Positions 20,779 to 31,055 of a stretch of 64,000 nucleotides of DNA are shown one piece after another. The notes under the pieces were generated by a model. The model was not told the DNA's origin and ran no database searches. It saw only the letters and a list, made by a program, of their open reading frames with translations. Both the position numbers and the translations under genes were made by a program. Numbering within the stretch: the stretch's first letter is position 1; every line of letters starts with the position of its first letter. This DNA is from Setoptus koraiensis (lineage: Eukaryota; Arthropoda). The stretch spans positions 11,966,001 through 12,030,000 of the forward strand of contig CM106585.1 of NCBI GenBank assembly GCA_048013815.1. Direction: 5' to 3'.

Positions 20779-22491
20779 GAGATTCCATCTAACGGTTCGA
20801 GCCCCGACAACTCAATCGTCTGGGCATCGAGCCAGTATGGCTGTGTAGATTGGTTGGTCATCACTTTCGCTTAGATCGAGCCACCATCTTATTGGGACAC
20901 TGAAATTCTGGTGTGCCCAACTTGTGTTTGTCGTTGTCGTTGCCATTTGTCGCCGTTTGTTGCCGTTTGTGGCCATAAATCTCAAATCGCAACTCGCTGT
21001 TGGCTCAAATTCGTACCCTGACTGACACTGTGTCAGACTGTGTATGCTCTCTGTCCAGATTGGTCTGGCGATATTACCTGTGTGTCAATGCCAATGCAAT
21101 TATATATTGTTGCTACATTGAAAATCTCCAATCTGACATTATGGCCGACTACTAGGGCTCGCGCATGACAAGTGACAGCGAAATGGATGCCGAAATGCGA
21201 GAAAAAATCCAACTCTCACCGATAATGGCTCTCACCTGAGAGCCCTCAAAAAGATCAACTTCCTTGATACTTCAAACAACAACAAAAGGAGCGTGCTCTC
21301 TGGTATTGTCAGCTTGGTACGTGTGTGACCTCCCCTGTCAGTTAGGTAACAACAAAAGATTAAAAACTGTCTGACTCTTGCTTTTTCTTCCAACAGACAC
21401 TGCATTACACAACACAACTAGCGTTTATACTATTACTTGTGTAATATCGACATAAATGTACACGTTGATACAATCTCAAGGTTTTCGCCACTTTTGATAC
21501 TCGACCATAATTATCGTTACTATCATTGTACCGTATTGTTATAACATTGTGCAAATTGATTCAATATATTCCATAAAAGAACGTTGCTAAATATAACAGC
21601 TCTCGATGATTTGTGAGATCCGTTCTTGACATGTCTTTGGCCGAAGTTCTAGTCACGTTACCAAAATGCGTTATTGTTGTTGCTGTTGTTGTTGTTGTTG
21701 TTGTATAATTGTAACGACAAAACTTGCGCTTACCGTTGTTATTACCCAACGAATCATGCTCTGATTATCAGAGAGAATAACCTGATCGCACACATTTATC
21801 AGATCAAGTTCAATTATGTATAGATGGCAAGCGCTACACAATTGCAAGTTAACTGAATGCTAACATTCAATATTCGCTTGGCTTTTGAACAGGTAGAATC
21901 AACCAGATTTAGCCTGACCTTGATGTGTTTCATTTGTCTGATTATGGTCCAATCTTGCGTATTTTCTAAATAACTGTCTATAGACACAAACACTCACACT
22001 GGCTATCAAGTATTCCATTGCACAGTTAGATGGATGGCCCCTCATACCGCCCGGACATGTCATGCTACATGCTGTTTGGATGGATATTATTACAGCACAA
22101 CTGTAGATGACATTCAACTCACAACCCAACAGGTGATCAACTATCAACTGACACACATAAACACAATTTGATGCTAATTAGCCACTGTCCAAATAGGATT
22201 TTAACCACATCCGGGCGTCAATTTCAATCCCGTCGTCTCGTTGCGTTCCAACAAATCCGGCCGACACTCCCACCTTTTATATTTCTGTCGCAACATGTGT
22301 TTCTGGCGACAACCAATTATTGGCAAACACTCCTACTATGCCGCTACAGACGCTAATTCTGGAGATACATTAGTTATTGTTCTTACTTATACATGCTGAT
22401 AATAAACATGTTTAGAGCAACAACAATTGTCTGTCATTGCCGTAAATCTATTGTAATAATTGCAAGCTGTCCATTGAGACTATCGGGTTAA

Positions 22492-24072
22492 ATGATGGAA
22501 TATGAGGACAGTTACCTATTGGATCAACTACAAAAGGAGCATGGTGATCATCTGGAATATGAGAGCCTGACACCATACGAGAATATTTTCCATGATAATC
22601 AACAATTCGACTATTTAGCCCTGTATCTACAAGAAGGGACCCACCTATGTTTGTCATGTATGCAATCGGCGATATCGCAAACAATCAGCAATCTATTGTT
22701 ATCACTTCTCACGGCCAATCTTACATTGTTGATCATTCACAGAATATTCAATGGTTGTCACAATATCAAAAATATCTCAACTATACTCATAGGACAGGCA
22801 ACAGTTTATTTTTATCTGCTCAGGAACAAAAGCCATAATGAGAAGAAAGAAAGGATCTCTTATTTGCTGGCATCAGTGCCAGTATTGATCATTGTGATTA
22901 CTATCATATCAAATACACTTATACATTGTGCAAAAAGACACAGACGTTTAACTAACACAACATCATGGATCATTGGAATTATAACTATTCTTTTCAATGA
23001 GTTGTTTATTTATTCGGGTTCAACAGACTTCACGGCACTAAGGCCTCTTCTCATGGTGATCTCTATGAAGTATATTTCGCTTAATTCAGATAAAGTGACA
23101 TGGCTAGAAATTCCTATACAGAAGAAGAATGGCATCGCTACCACAAAACCATCACCTGGATATTTTGCATCAATCTTGTTTGATTTAGCATATCTCTCCC
23201 ACCCGGCATCCTCTATTCTAGGATCATGGCACCCTCAATTTAAGCAAAATTGTTCAATCAGTTTCAGGAATATATTAAAAGCCTCCTATGCTATAGTGAA
23301 ATCTCTCTTATATCTTGTGATCTCCACATGTCTATCAGGATACCTGTTGAACGTTTTTCGGATAGCTTTAATATGCTATGTACCAACAAGCCAAAGTTTT
23401 TTGGATGTAATATTACGATGCTTGGAGATTTATCTAATAGCTTTGGAATTTAGATTCTCACACTATTTCTCATGTCAGCTAACCCATGCTATGTTCCTCA
23501 TTTGGAATCATGATGCACCCGTGTGCAAACCTTGTGATATAGAAATGCCAAGATCATTGGTTCAGGTAGTGGTCTCCTGGAATAAACCTATGCACATATG
23601 GCTCAAGACTTATACATTTTTACCCCTCAGACAATTTACAAACTCAACCATAGTGCCCGTCTTATCAACGTATGTTCTCAGCTCAATGTTACACGGATTT
23701 AAATTTGAGATCTGGTCTGTACTACTATTATTGGGCATATACACATGGATTGAGCATCAATTGAGAAGAGTTACAGCCAAACGAAACAACGCTTGCGTAG
23801 CCAGTCGCAAATGCGATACATCGCGAGGTGGTCGTATATGTCTTAGAAGGCACTTGAATACTGAGTATGGATCGATTCGAGTAAGACTTATCAATGCATC
23901 TTTTTCGATCTTGGCGTTGGCTCATTTAACCTTTTTGGGCTCGTGTTTCCATAATGACTCGGACGCGAGTGGCTATGACAAGGTTATGTCGGTCTGGCAC
24001 GAGCTATATTTCTTTTCTCCCATGATAGCTGCCATGGAGTTGGTTATCTTCCTCGCGAGTAAACCGAGCTGA
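22492..24072 (+). CDS. PORCN: Porcupine, Wnt O-acyltransferase (MBOAT)
   Basis: ER membrane O-acyltransferase that attaches palmitoleate to a conserved serine of Wnt proteins and is needed for their secretion. The 526-aa multi-pass protein shows MBOAT landmarks in Porcupine order: GSWHPQFKQNCS, VVSWNKPMHIWLKTYTFLPLR with Asn364, and SSMLHGFKFEIW with the catalytic His401. A cysteine-bearing segment (ACVASRKC) lies near the C terminus. The Asn-to-His spacing (37 residues) is close to the vertebrate one. Several hydrophobic helices precede and follow. It is intronless, and AATAAA (24077-24082) lies only 5 bp after the stop, so the 3' UTR is very short. It converges with the BED-finger gene, whose stop is 280 bp away. 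The N terminus is soluble-looking for about 50 residues. Confidence 0.93.
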   Translation: MMEYEDSYLLDQLQKEHGDHLEYESLTPYENIFHDNQQFDYLALYLQEGTHLCLSCMQSAISQTISNLLLSLLTANLTLLIIHRIFNGCHNIKNISTILIGQATVYFYLLRNKSHNEKKERISYLLASVPVLIIVITIISNTLIHCAKRHRRLTNTTSWIIGIITILFNELFIYSGSTDFTALRPLLMVISMKYISLNSDKVTWLEIPIQKKNGIATTKPSPGYFASILFDLAYLSHPASSILGSWHPQFKQNCSISFRNILKASYAIVKSLLYLVISTCLSGYLLNVFRIALICYVPTSQSFLDVILRCLEIYLIALEFRFSHYFSCQLTHAMFLIWNHDAPVCKPCDIEMPRSLVQVVVSWNKPMHIWLKTYTFLPLRQFTNSTIVPVLSTYVLSSMLHGFKFEIWSVLLLLGIYTWIEHQLRRVTAKRNNACVASRKCDTSRGGRICLRRHLNTEYGSIRVRLINASFSILALAHLTFLGSCFHNDSDASGYDKVMSVWHELYFFSPMIAAMELVIFLASKPS

Positions 24073-24351
24073 ACATAATAAACTACCCCAGATGCACTTT
24101 ATTTATCTTACAGTGATTAGTTCGCTATGAGACTCATAAGTTCTTGTTTTTATTCAGCTAGTCATCAAACACAGTAAGCCCTAGGCTAGCTGCGGTTTCA
24201 ATCAATATTGTTAAAAGTTCCTTACACTACTCTCGAGACTACTCGTGGCGCTTCAATTCTAAGAGTTGCGATTCTCTGACATGGTGCGAGATCTATAATA
24301 TACAGTTTAGTTTATTAAATTTAAATTTTTTTATAATTTTAAGACTCCTTA

Positions 24352-27126
24352 TCAACGCGCTGCTATGTTACAATGAAGAAAGATTAACTTCTCATCAACT
24401 GGGGGCCGATGATGTAACTTCTTTCTTCTCTCAATCGATGTTACACTAGCCGGCATACACAGCACCGATCTAGCAATGTGAGCCAATGTGGGATACCTTT
24501 TGGATGCTTCTTGCCACCAACTTAACAACATCTTTTCATTGCAAGAATTGGATTTATCTGAAAGATATCTGTTCAGCTCGTCCTGCTCAAATTCACTTAA
24601 TGCCTCCCACTCCGCATATTGTGAGCTAGCTGATATATTAGCTTTATATTCCTCAGATTGTTCAACATGGCGTGCATAGATTTCCATCAATCTCCTAACC
24701 TCTGCTTGTATCTCGTGCCTGTCTTTCTCACAAAACATCTTTAAATGTCTAAAATTAGGCCAGAAAAATACCGCGAGCTTATGCCACATGTGTAATTTAA
24801 TAACGTTGTCTAGCTCGGTTAGCAGGCTTAGCTTCTGCTCCATCATGTCAGGGTCATCGGCTGGTTCGGTGAGGAATTTCTTAAGCTTAAAATACTGAAG
24901 AGCAACTTGATTTATGGATGGTGAATGTTCAAAGCTTGATCTCATCAACTGAGATGCCTCCTTGAATGGTGTGAGTAGGTCTTTAATAGTAGTCATTGTC
25001 TGCATCATAGAATCCATTGAAAAATTACCGGGTATGAACTTGTCTACGTTGTCCATGACAGTCTTGATAAGGTCAAATTTATACATCCAATCAGCAGATG
25101 AGTTATCAGGTAAAAGCTTCAACTCGCAACAAATGTGTTTACAATTTTGGATTAACTGATCATAACGCCCGTCACTGAAGATGGCGACATCCACACAAGT
25201 ATCTAATAGATGAGATGCAGATGACAAGTGAACTTTAACTCCGCTCAACTGTCCAGCATTAGATATGTAGGAAAATTTGTTGATCAAAGTGTCTTCAAGC
25301 AACCCATAATCTTTAAGAGTAGTAGATATAAATTGAAGGAAATCCGTTATTCTTGATGAACCTCTAAGCACTCTATCTTGGAGTTTCCAATTGCGATCAA
25401 TATAACAGAGCGACATAATGCAGAGATCTTCTTTGAAATCTGAAACAATTGTACCTCCAAGATTATGTTCTATACAATAGTTGATCTCCTTTTGTATAGA
25501 GTTTTTTTCTTCCTCATATTTACCATCAGTCTGTTGTTGCAAGCTCTGTAAATTGAGGACGATGGGTGCTGAAATTTTAGATTGTAGTGTAGCAGATTTG
25601 AGTAGCTGCAATGCCATATTCCTGAATGCATCAGAGCAAATGGATTCTAGATTTACAAGTTCCGAATAACAAAAATTGATGACCGCTGACTTATAATCAA
25701 TCTTGGAAGCAGGCCGTAGGAGGCTATTGTTTTTTGACATGACTTTGATATTGTTGAATATCCTTTCGCCACCATACGCAAATTTTCCATCGCTGCCATC
25801 GCTGAAATGGCCTGTCTTAGGTGAATAATAACGACTTTTTGGTTCGGCTTTTAAAGAGGTTGTACCTTCGATAGACGAAGTTGAGGCGTCAGGGTTATAT
25901 TGGTTGCCCTTGAGCAGAAGTGATTTATTTCCGTCGAACTTGGGGCAGCAAACCTGATGAGTTCTGAGAGTTTTAGGCATAGCTTTGCGATCGCTAGCGC
26001 GAACGATGGCGCTACACAATGTACACCTAACCCATCCAAGTATTATATTAGTAGTAGGATCAACTATTTCTTGAAAATTCAACCATATATCTGACGCAGA
26101 ACGAATGTTTGGCTTATGACGGAATATGAGGTCGCCATTCTTCGGTTGTGTACCAATAGCAGCGAGTAGATCGTTTTTCGATGGACGCTTACATTCGTGT
26201 TTCTCAATGGCAACCAAATTGTATGGTACAAAATGAAAACATGACTTGCACATACAGTAGCTAACAAATTGCGTGGTTACGATATCTCTAACTTCGAAGT
26301 ATGGTTCTAATGCTCTTTCTGGTATTGTCCCATATTCATCTATTGTTAAATGTTCCTGCTTTATTCTTTTATTTGGGGTAAATGATTGATTAAATGAGCG
26401 ATCGTCAGTAGAGTCATCATTTTCCATTTTCATTGAATCGTCGTCCATGCTAGAATTGGCAACAGCCATTTGAACTCTAAGCTCGTGTCGTTTAGCTGCG
26501 TCCTTAACAGAATTGGGGAATAGTTCACCAAAACAACGATGCCTCCTCATGTGCGAAGTGCCAGTAGTTTGGCCGTGATATCTAGTGATGAACAAACAGT
26601 TGTGACATCTTATCATGCCAGTGAATTCATTAGTGTCTTTAGCAATAATCTCCTCAAATAGTTTCCATACATCGGATTGTCTGGCACTGGCGGCCCTGTC
26701 TGGGTTTATCTCTCTAAATTTAGTATAACACTGGCCATTGTCTAGCATGGCCCTAATTTCTGTAACACTAGAAGGATTTTTGGGTGGATTACCTCTACTT
26801 CTGACCGGCAATTTGCCCGTCGTCTGTCTGGTGGTGGTGGTGTTTGTGTTGGCGGTGGCGGCAGCATTGTTGTTGGTGCCCGCAACGGTAACACCGTCCT
26901 CGTCACCAATACCATCGTTATCTGGCGTTGGTGCGCCATTATCGGTCAATCTGATGGGTATATTTGCTGGTCCGTGCGAGCCCATGTGACCAGGGCTATT
27001 GTTCTGGGCATTGGCTGAGGTATTGTGATCATAGAAGGAATTTGTTATGTTGGCGCCTTCAGCTGAGGTATTGTGTTCATAGAAGGAATTTGTTATGTTG
27101 GCGCCTTCCGCCAACGAATCGTCCAT
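24352..27126 (-). CDS. hAT-transposase-derived BED zinc-finger protein
   Basis: The 924-aa intronless product has an N/T/G-rich leader and then BED-type zinc fingers. The clearest is at about residues 151-198 (DVWKLFEE, C174xxC177, ending HMRRHRC). A second cysteine cluster lies near 295-320 (CMCKSC...HEC), and another BED-like module near 350-405 (DIWLNFQE...CTLC). The rest resembles a hAT transposase, with a degraded RNase-H-like core. The C-terminal dimerisation region has WWQEASKRYPTLAHIARSVL and SVTSIERRKKL, as in hATs. The motif usually written TDNAxN appears as YISNAGQL, so the catalytic Asp is Ser622. No terminal inverted repeats were found. This fits a domesticated DNA-binding protein better than an active transposon, but a decayed transposon is not excluded. 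A minus-strand AATAAA lies 36 bp past the stop. Confidence 0.82.
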   Translation of the reverse strand: MDDSLAEGANITNSFYEHNTSAEGANITNSFYDHNTSANAQNNSPGHMGSHGPANIPIRLTDNGAPTPDNDGIGDEDGVTVAGTNNNAAATANTNTTTTRQTTGKLPVRSRGNPPKNPSSVTEIRAMLDNGQCYTKFREINPDRAASARQSDVWKLFEEIIAKDTNEFTGMIRCHNCLFITRYHGQTTGTSHMRRHRCFGELFPNSVKDAAKRHELRVQMAVANSSMDDDSMKMENDDSTDDRSFNQSFTPNKRIKQEHLTIDEYGTIPERALEPYFEVRDIVTTQFVSYCMCKSCFHFVPYNLVAIEKHECKRPSKNDLLAAIGTQPKNGDLIFRHKPNIRSASDIWLNFQEIVDPTTNIILGWVRCTLCSAIVRASDRKAMPKTLRTHQVCCPKFDGNKSLLLKGNQYNPDASTSSIEGTTSLKAEPKSRYYSPKTGHFSDGSDGKFAYGGERIFNNIKVMSKNNSLLRPASKIDYKSAVINFCYSELVNLESICSDAFRNMALQLLKSATLQSKISAPIVLNLQSLQQQTDGKYEEEKNSIQKEINYCIEHNLGGTIVSDFKEDLCIMSLCYIDRNWKLQDRVLRGSSRITDFLQFISTTLKDYGLLEDTLINKFSYISNAGQLSGVKVHLSSASHLLDTCVDVAIFSDGRYDQLIQNCKHICCELKLLPDNSSADWMYKFDLIKTVMDNVDKFIPGNFSMDSMMQTMTTIKDLLTPFKEASQLMRSSFEHSPSINQVALQYFKLKKFLTEPADDPDMMEQKLSLLTELDNVIKLHMWHKLAVFFWPNFRHLKMFCEKDRHEIQAEVRRLMEIYARHVEQSEEYKANISASSQYAEWEALSEFEQDELNRYLSDKSNSCNEKMLLSWWQEASKRYPTLAHIARSVLCMPASVTSIERRKKLHHRPPVDEKLIFLHCNIAAR
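27015..27110. repeat. 48-bp in-frame tandem repeat, 2 copies
   Basis: Two nearly identical 48-bp units near the 5' end of the BED gene encode two copies of a 16-residue unit (AEGANITNSFYxHNTS, x = E or D). The copies differ at only a couple of bases, so the duplication is recent. Confidence 0.93.
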
Positions 27127-28968
27127 TGTATCTCAAGTGCGTAGCGCAATAATAATATTCTGGATGTTTGTATATGTTTGCTTGCGTCTGTAGGAGAATA
27201 AATATATATTAATGCAGATATATATATATAATAAGATATATATATATAAAGAGAGGTATATATATGTAATATAGCAGTAGTAGCAATAATTCAACAAGGG
27301 AATAAGTGTTGTACATGTATATTGATGATGATAATATAATGTTTATACAACTGTATATCAATATGTATAATTGCGGGCATCATTATGAATAAAAACTACA
27401 TCACTATAAACAGTGCTTGGTAAACGCCACAAATAGGCAAACAGACGCACGCAAGCCCGCCCGTCGGCCCGCCCGCACGCACATACAGACAGACATGTAT
27501 GGGGAGTCGGGTGCAGTTGGGTCATTTTGCGCACAGTTTCCATAGATCAAACGTTAGATAAGCCTGTATAAAAGCACAAATCGCTGTTCTGTGCACATGC
27601 TGCTGAACGCGAGCCGGAAACGAGAAAGGGCGTGTCGATGTGGAAAGTGAATTGAGCGCCATGTTTGAACCAAACCGAAACCGCGCTAGTTAGTGCGGGA
27701 GACCCGTCCCGACCTCCCTCCACACTGTCCGAAGGTGCGAAATGGGAGACTCCCCCATGTGCTGGAAGAGGGAGTACCATACTCACATTTTTAGGGATCA
27801 ACCGGGAGTCCCACGGAAACTTTGAACTGCGTTTGGAACATCCCAAACCAGCAACATTTTTTTGCAGAAATTCCTTGGTTGAGAATAGAATTTCGTTTCG
27901 AAAAATTAAAGAGATGAGGTTGACCCCGAAATATTTACAATCGATACCAAATGTTAAATAGGCAACTCTCCAATGCACAACTCGAAACATGTGATGTGAC
28001 ATCACAATCTAATCGCGCCTAAAAACTGCACGCGCGTCCAGGCAAACTTTGCATAATAAAGATGAAAAAATTATTCCAAACGAAAAATCATCCGGGTCAA
28101 CAATGCGAAAGTACAGTAGGTCAACAAAAAAAAAACAGCTCAAAAGTTGTTTCAACAATTATTGTGCATGATCAACGTGCCGAGGGTGCCGTACCTGCAG
28201 CCGATTGTCACAACGTATGATTAGCATTTGTTAGGGAATAAATCAGTAATCAATTGGCTAATTAATGTTGGTCATTTTATATCGAGCCCGTGCCCAAGTC
28301 TTTCCTCAGACAATCTAATCGGCTGGCGCCAGCTATGGGTGCAGACGAAAGATGCAATGCTCTCTCTTCTCGCCAATTGACTGGAGCTCCCAAAGCCGCA
28401 CAGGTGCGGGTCCCGGTGAGCCATGCAGCGCGGTGTTTCCGGACGTTGACGTGGGCGTGTGAAGACGGGCGCTTTAGGTAGCAGCTGCGCGCCAAAGGCA
28501 TTGCTCAACGCCATCTCACCTAGGCGCAACAACAACAACAACAACAACGAACAGCTTCAGCGACCATTGCATGTGTCTCATTGCATAAACCTATATTAGA
28601 ATCAGCGCCAACCAGAAGAGTACTAGGTATTAGGACTAGACCAACTCGACTCGACGTATAAATACTGATAGAATAAATTTAGCAATCTGTACAGAGGTTT
28701 TATTGCGAGAATTGTGGCAGCTCACATGAATCCAAAAATTTTGCAATCTCCATTTCGATAAATGTTACATATAGATAAGAATCGCGCAAAAGCTTTTTGT
28801 GCGGAATTGGCAGAAAGTTTTTCGGGGTTGCAAGATTGTCATAGTACCCCACAGAAAATTTTCACAAGTTATTTACATTTCGTGGTCATCAATTATAGAT
28901 GAAAGATTATACTCCTATTAAATATTTATTCTAGATATTATTCGAATAGATACATTGTGATTATTCAG
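27127..28968. other. Intergenic, 1.8 kb, no gene recognised
   Basis: It holds the BED gene's upstream region with TA-rich simple repeats (about 27195-27262) and a GC-rich block (27420-27500). From 27547 to 28005 both strands stay open for some distance without family resemblance. A CAA run lies near 28528-28549. The minus-strand AATAAA for NF-YC (tttatt at 28925-28930) lies at the right edge. The bi-strand open block might be an unrecognised transposon fragment. Confidence 0.5.
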
Positions 28969-30099
28969 TCAAGACGGATCATCTTTATCTTCTCCAATCG
29001 TCGTCTGACTCTCTTGACTTTGCCCCACTGTCGATGTCAATCGTGGTGACATGTTGGACGCCTGACTTATGTATGCTGGCACAATATGATACGGCAGACT
29101 GGTTGAGGGCATGAGTTGCTGGTTGTTATGAGGGAAACAGCCATTCATATTAAGGTATGCAGCGGGGCGCAACTGGTTTCCGGCGGTGATGTTATTGGCA
29201 ATGGGGACACTTATGTGCATGATATTTCGTTGTTGACCATTGCTCATCATTGTTTGACCTAAATGATTGGCCCCTCCTGGAGCTACCGCAAATTGAGCAA
29301 TGGATACAGGTGGGCCACTGTTAGAGTAGCCAGGACTTAGATATCTTATGTTTTGGCCTAGCATTTGCTGTTGGGAGTGATTGAAAGTAAATAAGTTACT
29401 TGGTATACTCATTGAGCTAGTAGGAGATGCAAACGTTTCAAACGCCTGTTGCCCTCCTGCTTGGGCATCTTTTCCTGTTGCCACATTGACATTAATCATA
29501 CTGTTGCCAGCCGCTACCATATTGGTTACAAGTGAATTTGTTGGAACCAACTGAGTTACATTGGTTGTGGTGAATTTACTTTCAGTGTGCAATTGTTGAT
29601 TACTATTGTTTGGTGCGTCTTTTGCGCCTGGCGAGGGGCATTCGTTACTTTCAACGGTATGTGAATCTTCTCGAGGAACCACGTCAATGAGAAAGTCAAA
29701 TTGCTCATTTCTAGCAACTGCCATTGAAATATCGTTTCTTTGTATGGTGCGCCTCCGATTTTCCTCTGTATGTATCCAAGCCCTGATAGAAAGCTCTTGT
29801 ATAAATATCTCGGCCGCCTTGGAGAACAGAACAGGAACCTCGGAACCGATCATTTGTACGTCTTCGTCCATCTTGATAATTTTCTTTATCCGAGCCAATG
29901 GTAATTTTGATGTCCTAGTTTTGTCTTGGTCGTCACTATTAATCTTTTCATATGTCCTAATCCAAAATGTTTCAAATAGTTCTTTGGCTTCCTTTGACAA
30001 TGATGGGTAGAAAGCCGGCGTCATACCCGGCGAGAAGGCATTAATTTCTGTCAGGTTCATCTGACTATTGTTGCTTTGGCCTATCGTATTGGAGTACAT
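28969..30099 (-). CDS. NFYC: NF-YC, CCAAT-binding factor subunit C
   Basis: Histone-fold subunit of the nuclear trimeric CCAAT-box factor NF-Y; it dimerises with NF-YB before NF-YA joins. The 376-aa product carries the NF-YC histone fold at about residues 65-145: LPLARIKKIIKMDEDVQMI, then EVPVLFSKAAEIFIQELSIR and AWIHTEENRRRTIQRNDIS, ending FDFLIDVVPRED. A Gln/Asn/Ser-rich transactivation-like tail follows, as in other animals. It is intronless. It is divergent from RPAP2, with 548 bp between start codons. Confidence 0.96.
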   Translation of the reverse strand: MYSNTIGQSNNSQMNLTEINAFSPGMTPAFYPSLSKEAKELFETFWIRTYEKINSDDQDKTRTSKLPLARIKKIIKMDEDVQMIGSEVPVLFSKAAEIFIQELSIRAWIHTEENRRRTIQRNDISMAVARNEQFDFLIDVVPREDSHTVESNECPSPGAKDAPNNSNQQLHTESKFTTTNVTQLVPTNSLVTNMVAAGNSMINVNVATGKDAQAGGQQAFETFASPTSSMSIPSNLFTFNHSQQQMLGQNIRYLSPGYSNSGPPVSIAQFAVAPGGANHLGQTMMSNGQQRNIMHISVPIANNITAGNQLRPAAYLNMNGCFPHNNQQLMPSTSLPYHIVPAYISQASNMSPRLTSTVGQSQESQTTIGEDKDDPS

Positions 30100-30647
30100 C
30101 TTCGATTTTGGCTCTTTCGTCGATGTGTGTGGATTTGTAAATTCTTGAGTTTAGTTGCAAAAAATTTTTACATTAGTTGGAGAGCATTTTTCAGTTTTTC
30201 CCAGTATCACATGGCAATCAATCATGTTCGGAATAATAAACCAAATATGAATTGATGGAGATAACAAAAATACAAAGATAAAGCAAAAACCAACAATACT
30301 TAAGCGAGATCTATTGTGCTAGAATTCCAGTACAATACGTGCAATTACGCGTGTCGATTCTGTACTGCTTTGTTGATGTGAGTTTTGAATATTATCAGAA
30401 TCGAAAGCAGTTAACGCAAGCAGGAAAGATTCATGCACTGCAGGAATGTTGTTTGTTGTTGAGATTTGTGCCTATGAATACCACACTTGCTGCCTACACC
30501 TGATTACTAACAAATTTCATCAACATTTTCTCAAAAAATTTTTGTCCTCGTAGGATATCTCTCCTTTAATTTGTGACATGTTACTACACAGGATAGATTA
30601 GATTTGTATGATATTCTAATAGAATCTCACTTCTTGTATGTACATAG
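30100..30647. promoter_or_regulatory. Divergent intergenic region, NF-YC/RPAP2
   Basis: Spacer of 548 bp between two genes transcribed away from each other, presumably containing both promoters. No specific site was identified. Confidence 0.55.
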
Positions 30648-31055
30648 ATGGATCAAAAACGTGTGGCCCAAATACTGAGTTGCAAAAGGAAGGTAGTGAG
30701 CTTTGTCGAATCCATGTTGGAACCCGTGATAACCATGGAACAACTCATGGCCGGTTGCAATATAATATGCCAACGTGATTTCGATGATATAAACAATGAA
30801 CGATTTTTAGTCAATTTATGCGGCTACCCACCATGTTCCAATGAGATCACTAAAGAATGGAGACAACGGTTTCATATTTCGTTAAAAGAAAAAAGAGTGT
30901 TTAATGTGGAGCAAAGGAAACTGTTTTGTTCAACTAAATGCTTTGATTTATCAACAAAATTCAAACAGGATAATTTACACGAGCAACCAATGTGGATGCG
31001 TTTAGATGATATAAAACTAGGACCTAATTTCGAAATACAGACGTCCAACCGCTGA
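30648..31055 (+). CDS. RPAP2: RPAP2/Rtr1-type RNA polymerase II CTD phosphatase, minimal
   Basis: RPAP2/Rtr1 proteins act on phosphoserine 5 of the Pol II C-terminal domain and help Pol II nuclear import. The 135-aa product is essentially only the zinc-binding RTR1 domain. It contains ERFLVNLCGYPPCSNEI, then FCSTKCFDLSTKF, giving the C...C plus CxxxC metal ligands, and ends with PMWMRLDD. Vertebrate RPAP2 is about 610 aa, so the disordered C-terminal region is absent. It is intronless. AATAAA lies at 31136-31141. The 3' end is antisense to the FIBP gene: the coding regions overlap by 32 bp, and the 3' UTR lies within FIBP coding sequence. Confidence 0.88.
   Translation: MDQKRVAQILSCKRKVVSFVESMLEPVITMEQLMAGCNIICQRDFDDINNERFLVNLCGYPPCSNEITKEWRQRFHISLKEKRVFNVEQRKLFCSTKCFDLSTKFKQDNLHEQPMWMRLDDIKLGPNFEIQTSNR

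Larger units (their letters stand above)
16785..22491. other. 5.7-kb region without a recognised gene
   Basis: No open frame here resembles a known protein. The region likely includes the FAR promoter (minus) and the Porcupine promoter (plus), and could hide untranslated exons or non-coding RNA. Visible structure: a 9-bp repeat (17026-17088), TTG-rich tracts (about 17456-17525 and 21676-21703), a 16-bp repeat (18417-18455), a CAA/CAG tract (about 18591-18642), a CG run (about 18862-18877), a perfect hairpin (20382-20437) and AAAC-type repeats (about 20705-20778). A B-box-like ggttcgagccc near 20794 lacks an A box upstream, so I call no tRNA. Confidence 0.55.

Noticed and set aside
20790-20815. 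B-box-like ggttcgagccc suggesting a tRNA
   Set aside because: No A box in the roughly 50 bases upstream (AAAC repeats instead) and no cloverleaf stems can be formed.
27547-28005. 152-codon minus-strand frame with an overlapping plus-strand frame
   Set aside because: Both strands open over the same stretch and no family resemblance; possibly an unrecognised repeat fragment.
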